Below, piece by piece: positions 1 to 5,243 of a stretch of DNA of 7,431 bases. The DNA is from Desulfobacteraceae bacterium (GTDB taxonomy: Bacteria; Desulfobacterota; Desulfobacteria; Desulfobacterales; UBA11574). Both the position numbers and the translations under genes were made by a program. Numbering within the stretch: the stretch's first letter is position 1; each line of letters starts with the position of its first letter. The stretch is from assembly GCA_002868985.1 (NCBI GenBank), contig PKTV01000269.1, positions 1 through 7,431 of the forward strand. The letters run 5' to 3'. The notes below the pieces were generated by a model. That model had not been told where the DNA came from. It did no database searches and was given only the letters and a program-made list of their open reading frames with translations.

Positions 1-701
1 TCCTCACCGATTTTTCCGTTTTTCTCTAGAACGCGTTCCTTTACGATTTGATCATCTTCAAGAAGCTTTATGGCCGTCCATCGGATATTGTAAGGGATTG
101 AATCTGCCGCATGGTTTTCGATAAAGCGTTCAATTTTTGAAATGGAATCTTCAATGTCTTTGCTGTATTTTACTTTTCGCTTTTTAGGGGTAACAGAATC
201 CGATTCCGCCAATTCTATGGCCGCTTTTAACAGCGTCTCGATACCTTTGTTTTTGTTTCCGATGGTAAAGACCACCGGAACCGCGAGAAGTTCGGAAAGT
301 TTTTTATCGTCGATTTTGATGCCACGGGTTTGAGCAACATCGGCCATGTTCAGGGCAAACAGGACTTTGCAGTCGATCTCTCTCAATTGCGTCGCCAAAT
401 AAAGACTGCGTTCCAGGTTGGATGCGTCGATGATATCGATGACAACATCCGGCCGTTCATCTAAAATAAAGTTCCGTGCAACGATTTCTTCGATGGAGAA
501 GGGGGTTAAACTGTAGGTTCCGGGAAGATCGATAATTTTCAAATCATATCCGGATTTATTGATATTGCCTTCTTTTTTTTCAACAGTGACTCCCGGCCAG
601 TTTCCAACTTTTTGACGGGTGCCGGTAATGTTGTTGAATATCGTCGTCTTGCCTGAATTCGGGTTGCCGGCAAGGGCTATTGAAAGGCGTTTTTGAATCA
701 T
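1..701 (-). CDS. feoB: Ferrous iron transport protein B, N-terminal G domain (partial, cut by window edge)
   Basis: FeoB is the inner-membrane ferrous-iron permease with a cytoplasmic N-terminal GTPase. The first 233 codons are present and the rest lies beyond base 1. Visible G-protein motifs are G1 GNPNSGKT at residues 12-19, the FeoB-typical NWPGVTVE at 34-41 containing the G2 threonine, G3 DLPG at 58-61 and G4 NMAD at 118-121. From about residue 160 the sequence becomes charged and helical, as expected of the GDI-like linker. The membrane permease segments are not in the window. The ATG start is chosen because the G1 motif then lies about 12 residues in, as in other FeoB proteins; no strong Shine-Dalgarno sequence precedes it. 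It begins 9 bases after the feoA stop, so it is surely cotranscribed. The G5 region reads TIGNKNKG (146-153) rather than a classical SA-type motif. Family assignment is very secure. Confidence 0.96.
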   Translation of the reverse strand, partial: MIQKRLSIALAGNPNSGKTTIFNNITGTRQKVGNWPGVTVEKKEGNINKSGYDLKIIDLPGTYSLTPFSIEEIVARNFILDERPDVVIDIIDASNLERSLYLATQLREIDCKVLFALNMADVAQTRGIKIDDKKLSELLAVPVVFTIGNKNKGIETLLKAAIELAESDSVTPKKRKVKYSKDIEDSISKIERFIENHAADSIPYNIRWTAIKLLEDDQIVKERVLEKNGKIGE

Positions 702-710
702 TATAATTTA

Positions 711-938
711 TTACTTCACATTTTCAACGGTAATTTGTGCAGCCTCTTCAACGCGGAGTGATATATGATAACCTTTGACAATCAATTCCACAGGATCTTT
801 CAATGGTGCATATTTTTCAACCTGAATTTCTGTGCCTTTGAGAATGCCCATTTCGAGAATTCTTCTGCGCAGAGCGCCAATCCCGCCGACGCGGACGACA
901 GTTGCGGTCTGCTTTTCTTTCATCTCACTTAACAACAT
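711..938 (-). CDS. feoA: FeoA family ferrous iron transport accessory protein
   Basis: This is a 75-residue stand-alone FeoA, a small cytoplasmic SH3-like beta-barrel that assists FeoB. The typical FeoA signature is clear: a VVRVGGIGALRRRILEMGI stretch (residues 15-33) followed by KGTEIQVEKYAPLKDPVELIVKG and a final strand ending in VEEAAQITVENV. Length matches the family (about 75-85 residues). It starts 15 bases after the fur-feoA stop and ends 9 bases before feoB. The ATG at 936-938 has only a weak purine-rich stretch upstream; an internal ATG five codons later (921-923) is a possible alternative start that would leave the fold intact. It is the second FeoA domain encoded in this operon, the other being fused to the regulator upstream. 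Confidence 0.93.
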   Translation of the reverse strand: MLLSEMKEKQTATVVRVGGIGALRRRILEMGILKGTEIQVEKYAPLKDPVELIVKGYHISLRVEEAAQITVENVK

Positions 939-953
939 AAGCCCGTCTCTTAT

Positions 954-1634
954 TCAACTTCTAACCGGTTCTACCAGTATCTTTTGGGCCAAGCCGCGCC
1001 CCAAAACATACCGATTGTAGTCCACAGAAACCACCATCTGTCCTTTATTGATGTTGGTAATGATGTCGATCTTATCCCCGACCCTTAAGCCTATGGATAA
1101 TAATCGCATGCGTGCGGAGGCGCCTCCGGTAAATTCTTTGATTTCCAGCCGTTCACCTTGTTTGGCATGAATCAGCGGCATGGGTTGTATATGATCTTTG
1201 AGGCATTTGGAACAGATGCCGTAGATTTCCATCTTGTGCTGAAGCATATGAAAATTATAAGCCGCAGCGATCTGAGCCTGCATATTTTCGAGTTGTTCGT
1301 CTTCGAACTCGTAAATGTTTTTACATTTTGTACAGATCATATGGTCATGATGGTGACCTAAATGTCGATGCTCGTAACGTGCCTCTCCATTGTAAAATCT
1401 ATTTTTACGGGCAAATCCGAATCGACACATCAGCTTTAAAGTATCCCTGACAAAATCGTGTGTAAATGTATATCCGCTTTCATCGAGAAGCTGAACCAAC
1501 TCCCTGACGGTAAGGTGGCTTTCAGTTTGAAGAAAGACGTCGAGGATCTTAAATCGATCTTCGAACGCATCAATATTTTCCTGCTTAAACAGTTTTTTAA
1601 ACTGTTCCTTTTCTTGGCTATGAACGCGTTTCAT
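954..1634 (-). CDS. Fur-family metalloregulator fused to a C-terminal FeoA domain
   Basis: A 226-residue two-domain protein. Residues about 20-148 are a Fur-type repressor: a winged-helix DNA-binding part (about 23-85) with the HLTVRELVQLL and FVRDTLKLM helices, then the dimerisation and metal-binding part with HHHDHMIC (94-101), C101-x2-C104 and a second C141-x2-C144 pair, the usual structural-zinc cysteines. Residues about 153-224 form a FeoA-type SH3-like domain with the family landmarks ARMRLLSIGLRVGDKIDII and VLGRGLAQKILVEP. Ordinary Fur proteins are about 130-160 residues and lack this tail; the plan resembles DtxR/IdeR/MntR regulators, which also carry a C-terminal SH3-like FeoA domain. 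The start is supported by the GCGAGGA ribosome binding site at 1641-1647. As first gene of the feo operon it is probably an iron-responsive autoregulator of iron uptake. The ligand and the role of the tail are inferred. Confidence 0.93.
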   Translation of the reverse strand: MKRVHSQEKEQFKKLFKQENIDAFEDRFKILDVFLQTESHLTVRELVQLLDESGYTFTHDFVRDTLKLMCRFGFARKNRFYNGEARYEHRHLGHHHDHMICTKCKNIYEFEDEQLENMQAQIAAAYNFHMLQHKMEIYGICSKCLKDHIQPMPLIHAKQGERLEIKEFTGGASARMRLLSIGLRVGDKIDIITNINKGQMVVSVDYNRYVLGRGLAQKILVEPVRS

Positions 1635-1640
1635 GTAAAT

Positions 1641-1647
1641 TCCTCGC
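1641..1647 (-). promoter_or_regulatory. Ribosome binding site of the fur-feoA gene
   Basis: On the minus strand GCGAGGA ends six bases before the ATG at 1632-1634. It is a good Shine-Dalgarno match and fixes the start of the fusion gene, whereas feoA and feoB downstream have weak ones and may rely on translational coupling. Confidence 0.75.
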
Positions 1648-1700
1648 GAAAAGGGTCTTTGTTAAAAGACGTTATTCCGCTTTATTAAAAATGATCTCCA

Positions 1701-1729
1701 ACATTAATGCTTGATTAAAGTGTTGTCAA
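1701..1729 (-). promoter_or_regulatory. Predicted sigma-70 promoter of the feo operon
   Basis: Read on the minus strand, a perfect -35 TTGACA (1724-1729) is followed after 17 bases by TAATGT (1701-1706), which keeps the three most important -10 bases (T, A and final T). An 8-base palindrome CATTAATG (1702-1709) overlaps the -10 and is the best candidate for a repressor half-site. No clear 19-bp consensus Fur box is visible. The promoter begins only 11 bases inside the insertion footprint of the palindromic element, so it appears to be the native operon promoter left intact beside the insertion. Confidence 0.5.
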
Positions 1730-1732
1730 TAA

Positions 1733-1740
1733 ACCAACTA
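1733..1740. repeat. Left copy of the 8-base target-site duplication (ACCAACTA)
   Basis: ACCAACTA here is repeated exactly at 1900-1907, directly bracketing the palindromic element between them. Direct repeats of this size at both ends of an inverted-repeat element are the usual footprint of transposition. Confidence 0.7.
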
Positions 1741-1899
1741 TTGTCCAATTCAGAAATGGCCATTTTTGTCCTGCTCGGCGTTCTCCGCGGGTTTCCGGCT
1801 GCGGCGTACAGACGTACGCCTTCCTGTCCCGCTGTGTGGGGACCGCAAACCCTTGTGCGGCCTTGATCAGAACAAAAATTGCTCATTTCTGAATTGGAC
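1741..1899. mobile_element. Palindromic MITE-like element 1 (non-coding, about 159 bases)
   Basis: The ends are inverted repeats: GTCCAATTCAGAAATG at 1743-1758 matches the reverse complement of 1884-1899 in 16 of 16 bases. The match then continues imperfectly through a TTTTTGT block (left arm to about 1776, right arm back to about 1866). Inside are two small hairpins: GGCGTAC-AGAC-GTACGCC (1803-1820) and GTCCC/GGGAC (1826-1830 with 1839-1843). The 8-base direct repeat ACCAACTA flanks it on both sides. No credible protein is encoded, so if mobile it needs a transposase from elsewhere. It could fold into one long RNA hairpin and act as a terminator for the NorD-like gene, whose stop codon lies in the right-hand direct repeat. 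The alternative is a static REP/BIME-like hairpin, but the flanking duplication argues for insertion. Confidence 0.75.
1803..1820. repeat. Inner hairpin module A of element 1
   Basis: A perfect 7-bp stem GGCGTAC/GTACGCC with a 4-base AGAC loop, preceded by CTGC. The same CTGCGGCGTAC...GCCT core occurs at 4753-4776 in element 2, which links two elements whose outer arms are unrelated. Confidence 0.7.
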
Positions 1900-1907
1900 A
1901 CCAACTA
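1900..1907. repeat. Right copy of the 8-base target-site duplication (ACCAACTA), containing the NorD-like stop codon
   Basis: This is an exact copy of 1733-1740. On the minus strand it reads TAGTTGGT, and its first three bases are the TAG stop of the NorD-like gene. The element therefore went in immediately after this stop codon without altering the protein. Confidence 0.7.
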
Positions 1908-4688
1908 GTGTCGGGTCAAGCTGCCATAAATACGTAACAGCTTATCAGGAAGTTCGCGAACATCAGATATCACATTGTGATGAACGTTTCCATAAAGATC
2001 ATCCAGTTTGGGATCGCCGGCAAAATGGACAGTTATGGCATGGGTAAATATATTTTTTGAACGGGCTTCAAATATGGCTTTCCGTGTATCCTCTATGGCA
2101 TATTTATGCTTGTAATCAATATCATTTGGAAATCCGTCACTCAAGATAATCAACAACCGGACTTTTGAAGAGATGGTTTCAAGTTGACAGGTGGCATGAC
2201 GAATGGCAGCTCCCATCCGGGTATTCCGTTGGGGTGCCATGGCATTAATGCGCTGTTTAACCCTGTTGTCCAAATTTTCCTCAAAGTCCTTGATTCTCAA
2301 GTAATCAACCCCCAACGGTCCGGTGCTGGAGAAACCTGCAATGGCAAACGCATCCCCCACCACCTGAAGTGCCTCACAAAAGAGTACAATCGCCTCTTTT
2401 TCAACGTTAAGAATGGTTACATTCGAATTATAAACCGTATTTGAGGTGGATCGAGAAAGATCGACCAGCAACAATACGGCCACGTCTCTTGTCTGTTTTA
2501 TGTGCTTGATATAGAGACGGTCGGAAGGAATTTTTCCTGCTTTTTTATCCATTGCAAAATCCAAAAGTGCCCGGTAATCAAACTCATCCCCTTCCACCCA
2601 TTGTCTCAATCGTATCAGCCCTTCCGGCCTTAACAGTTCAAACGCATAGCGAATATTTTGAACCAGTCCCTGGTGCTGCTTTAGGGTGCTGATATAAAAG
2701 TCATCCGAGACTTCCGGCATTGATTTGTCCAGCACCCTTGTGTGGGTTGAGAGATAATCGTTCAAGTTGCAGTCCCATTCTTTGTACCAAAAAACAGGCC
2801 CGTTATCATCACTGATCAATGGTGTTAGGGCTCTCTCGTTCAGAAATTGAGAAAGATCCAGCCATGACAGATCAATGGATATTTCACGTTTCGGCACGTT
2901 TTGGTCTTTAGTGTTTTGGTTGTTAAACAGGATCGATTTAATATCCTCATTGGAAATAATACCCTTATTTTCGATCAATTTTCGACGAATATCCGACTTG
3001 TAAACCTTATATCCCTTGTTTGCCAGTTGAGCATTCAATTTCGCTGCCATCTGCTCAAAGTTGAGATGGGACATAAAAAAAAGATCGGGTCGTAATCTCC
3101 ATCCAAATGGCGTTGGAATGGGATTGTAATTTTCTTCCAAATTTTCGTGTTGTTCGGACGTATTTAAAAGCATATCAACACATGGCAAGGCGATGGTCAC
3201 CAGTTCGGCACAGGTTTCTACCGAAGGGTCCACAGCTATTGCCGTTTTAAATTGTTTGTCCATCTGTTTTATAAAAGCCGCTGTCTTCTTATCGAGATCG
3301 ACGTATTTATGAATGGTAATATTTAGAGCGATCTTGAGATACAAAAGAAAAACATCATCCCGATGCTCTTTCTGTTTGATCATATTCAGGGCCTCTTGTT
3401 GAAGCACAGGCAGGGTTTGCCGGATAAGCCCCGGATACCGTCTGTTGAGCAAAAATCGTATGCGGCCGTGCTCGAAAGTGGTAAATAGGTCGTCTGCCAA
3501 CTCCGGGACCGGAAATGACAAGAAAAAACGCTTCAGATCGGAAACATGTTCATTGTTTAAAATGGGATTAAATTCGCAACGTCGATCCTTAACACCTTCA
3601 GATTTTAGGCATTTTTCTGTTGCTTTTTCCAGGTCAAAGTCAAAGGTACTGAATTCATAGAGCCCGGCCTCGAGTCGCGCAAGGCACTTATATAGTTTTT
3701 TGTTTTCGTCTTTTGTAGAAAACTTACTGATTTCATCGGGCAGATAAATAAATTTTCCATCTGAACAGACGAAGGTTTCTTGGCCATAGGCCTTGCATAT
3801 TGGACCCGGCAGATTAGACAGTGATTTTACGGATATTGACAGGCTGGTTCGTGCCTGCAGATAGTTGTTTAGCTGTTGTCGAACTTCGGAAAGCGGAACT
3901 GTTACCTGCATGTTCGAATAAGTGTCGATGCTGAGTTTCGATTCCAGGGATAAAAATTTTGCTGCCAGTTTAAACTTTTGATTTAATTTGTTTAATGTTA
4001 GAAAAACAAAATCGTCGAGAGCCTCTTGGGAAAGCAGATACAATCCTTTTTTCATTCCAAGCAAAAAGGGATCGAACAGGCGATGGTCGGCCTTAATCAC
4101 CCGATGAAGCTGTTTGATTTGCCAGGCCCGCCTTGATACAGAAAAAGATCGTATGGCACGGGGGATATTATATGCAAAATTTTGGCACTGAACATAGGAC
4201 ATTTCCCTTAAAAACGTGTCGCCCAGAAGATCAATATAGGCATATGCGGAGTCAAGGTCCTTTTCGTTTAATAATGTCGACAGTTCGTCAAGTGGATCTT
4301 TCAGGGTGTAGGTTCCCTTGCTTTGCATAATCATAAAAGTTTTCAGGAAACGCTTTAAAAATTTGGAATCACCCTGTTTTAATATCGGTACAAGATGTTC
4401 GGCCATAATGCGTCCCAATGTGGGTCCTTTGTGACCGAAGCGACGGATAAGTTCCCGATAGCGATAAAAATTTTCCGAGCTCGCTTCTCCAATAAGATCC
4501 GCATAACCTTTGGCCACAGACTGACCGAAGGATATCTCCATAGACAACGCCCAAAGGGTTTCTTCCACCAAAATGGCAACATCTTCTTTGGACACGGAAA
4601 CGGCTTTATGGTCCAACGATGTTTTCACCGCTTGGAACAATTCCGGGTCAGCCAAATGAAGCTGTGTAAGGGTGTCTATTGTTTTCAT
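1905..4688 (-). CDS. Large NorD-like protein with C-terminal VWA domain
   Basis: A 927-residue, apparently cytoplasmic protein with no signal peptide or membrane segment visible. The last about 230 residues match the NorD/CbbO-type VWA region: a DEFDYRALLDFAMDKKAGKI lead-in (701-720), a VWA core from about 735 with MIDAS residues D743, S745 and S747 (DLSRS), T823 in NTRMGAAIRHAT, and D851 in LSDGFPND, then the IEDTRKAI segment and a terminal LPDKLLRIYGSL helix. The first about 690 residues are helical, Lys/Leu-rich and not recognised. Classical NorD is about 600-650 residues, so this is a long variant. Family members work with a MoxR/NorQ/CbbQ AAA+ ATPase to remodel or load metal into a target enzyme; neither ATPase nor target is in the window, so the target is unknown. 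The ATG follows an in-frame stop three codons upstream, so no longer start exists. No Shine-Dalgarno sequence is evident, and element 2 begins 14 bases upstream. Confidence 0.88.
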   Translation of the reverse strand: MKTIDTLTQLHLADPELFQAVKTSLDHKAVSVSKEDVAILVEETLWALSMEISFGQSVAKGYADLIGEASSENFYRYRELIRRFGHKGPTLGRIMAEHLVPILKQGDSKFLKRFLKTFMIMQSKGTYTLKDPLDELSTLLNEKDLDSAYAYIDLLGDTFLREMSYVQCQNFAYNIPRAIRSFSVSRRAWQIKQLHRVIKADHRLFDPFLLGMKKGLYLLSQEALDDFVFLTLNKLNQKFKLAAKFLSLESKLSIDTYSNMQVTVPLSEVRQQLNNYLQARTSLSISVKSLSNLPGPICKAYGQETFVCSDGKFIYLPDEISKFSTKDENKKLYKCLARLEAGLYEFSTFDFDLEKATEKCLKSEGVKDRRCEFNPILNNEHVSDLKRFFLSFPVPELADDLFTTFEHGRIRFLLNRRYPGLIRQTLPVLQQEALNMIKQKEHRDDVFLLYLKIALNITIHKYVDLDKKTAAFIKQMDKQFKTAIAVDPSVETCAELVTIALPCVDMLLNTSEQHENLEENYNPIPTPFGWRLRPDLFFMSHLNFEQMAAKLNAQLANKGYKVYKSDIRRKLIENKGIISNEDIKSILFNNQNTKDQNVPKREISIDLSWLDLSQFLNERALTPLISDDNGPVFWYKEWDCNLNDYLSTHTRVLDKSMPEVSDDFYISTLKQHQGLVQNIRYAFELLRPEGLIRLRQWVEGDEFDYRALLDFAMDKKAGKIPSDRLYIKHIKQTRDVAVLLLVDLSRSTSNTVYNSNVTILNVEKEAIVLFCEALQVVGDAFAIAGFSSTGPLGVDYLRIKDFEENLDNRVKQRINAMAPQRNTRMGAAIRHATCQLETISSKVRLLIILSDGFPNDIDYKHKYAIEDTRKAIFEARSKNIFTHAITVHFAGDPKLDDLYGNVHHNVISDVRELPDKLLRIYGSLTRH

Positions 4689-4756
4689 GGTTTGTTAAGT
4701 TTGACGGCTTCGTAAAAAATTCAACTTCTGCGTTGCGCTACATTCCTTGTCACTGC

Positions 4757-4775
4757 GGCGTACGATAAGTATGCC
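4757..4775. repeat. Inner hairpin module A of element 2
   Basis: GGCGTAC-GATAA-GTATGCC is a 7-bp stem, with one G-T pair if read as RNA, and a 5-base loop. It is preceded by ACTGC and followed by TCATTCC. It matches module A of element 1 at 1803-1820 almost exactly in the stem and flank. Confidence 0.65.
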
Positions 4776-4805
4776 TCATTCCTAAAAATTTGTGCGCCTT
4801 TTTAT

Positions 4806-4824
4806 CCCGCTGGTTTTATGCGGG
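4806..4824. repeat. Inner hairpin module B of element 2
   Basis: CCCGC and GCGGG form a 5-bp stem around a 9-base loop. The TCCCGCTG start and GGGGA-type end parallel TCCCGCTGTGTGGGGA at 1827-1842 in element 1. On the minus strand the stem is followed by a short A/T-rich run, but not by a clean T-tract terminator. Confidence 0.5.
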
Positions 4825-4852
4825 GGAATTTGAAGCTTTTTACTTTGCCGTC

Positions 4853-5068
4853 GAATTTTGAGTTTTAAGAATAAAAAAGAACAAAATGATGAATAACACG
4901 CTACAATAGTCTTTTTTGAAGCGGTTGTAAATAACCGAAACATTTCCAAGGCAATAGCGCGTTTGTTTCAAGACGAACCCACTCCGCCAGAATCGTTACA
5001 CGGTAAAGCAAACCCCGTGAACACGTACAATACCTAATGACACTCAAACAAAGATTCAGTCGGTCTTT
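4853..5068. other. A/T-rich intergenic spacer without a recognisable gene
   Basis: No convincing coding region, RNA gene or strong regulatory signal is seen on either strand. Small potential hairpins occur at 4922-4937 (CGGTT/AACCG) and 4999-5019 (CACGG/CCGTG), too weak to name. A promoter for the NorD-like gene should lie here or within element 2, but I see no good -35/-10 pair on the minus strand. Confidence 0.5.
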
Positions 5069-5097
5069 ATGACTTTAAGATGATAAACTTATATAAT
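5069..5097 (+). promoter_or_regulatory. Predicted sigma-70 promoter of the radical SAM gene
   Basis: A perfect -10 TATAAT (5092-5097) lies 17 bases after ATGACT (5069-5074), which matches four of six -35 bases. Transcription would begin near 5104, giving a leader of about 140 bases before the preferred start codon at 5244. Confidence 0.55.
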
Positions 5098-5225
5098 ACC
5101 ATGTTAAATTTTCTTGAAGTTTTTTAATTATAACGGTAATAAAAAATTGTGGCCATTTGATGAATCCCGATTTTCTTCATGCTGGCTTATTGGGCCGAGC
5201 GACAAAGCATAACGCCTTCATCAGC

Positions 5226-5233
5226 AAAGGAAG
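5226..5233 (+). promoter_or_regulatory. Ribosome binding site that decides the radical SAM start
   Basis: AAAGGAAG ends 10 bases before the ATG at 5244. The longer in-frame starts (TTG 5157, ATG 5160) have no Shine-Dalgarno sequence, and the extra 29 residues do not resemble the family's N-terminus. Confidence 0.65.
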
Positions 5234-5243
5234 ATTTAACCCC

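Larger units (their letters stand above)
4703..4852. mobile_element. Palindromic MITE-like element 2 (non-coding, 150 bases)
   Basis: The outer arms are imperfect inverted repeats: GACGGC-TTCGTAAAAAATTC (4703-4722) pairs with the reverse complement of the right end, GACGGCAAAGTAAAAAGCTT (4833-4852). Inside are hairpin A, GGCGTAC/GTATGCC with a GATAA loop (4757-4775), and hairpin B, CCCGC/GCGGG (4806-4810 with 4820-4824). I see no convincing direct repeat at the ends, so the insertion may be old. It lies between the divergent NorD-like and radical SAM genes and directly before the NorD-like start, so any native NorD-like promoter must lie inside or beyond it. No protein is encoded. Confidence 0.65.

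Noticed and set aside
1635..1742. Classical 19-bp Fur box upstream of the fur-feoA gene
   Set aside because: Only an 8-base palindrome (CATTAATG) over the -10 is visible; no good match to the GATAATGATAATCATTATC consensus was found by eye.
1704..2047. Short open frames on both strands across element 1 and the end of the NorD-like gene
   Set aside because: They overlap the palindromic element or lie antisense to the NorD-like gene, have no ribosome binding site, and their translations resemble no protein family.
4369..4715. Overlapping open frames of 61-106 residues on both strands within the NorD-like coding region
   Set aside because: They are alternate-frame shadows of the 5' part of a gene whose main frame is uninterrupted for 927 codons.
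5157..5243. Longer N-terminus for the radical SAM protein, starting at TTG 5157 or ATG 5160
   Set aside because: There is no Shine-Dalgarno sequence, and the 29 extra residues do not fit the family's N-terminus, whereas ATG 5244 has AAAGGAAG upstream.
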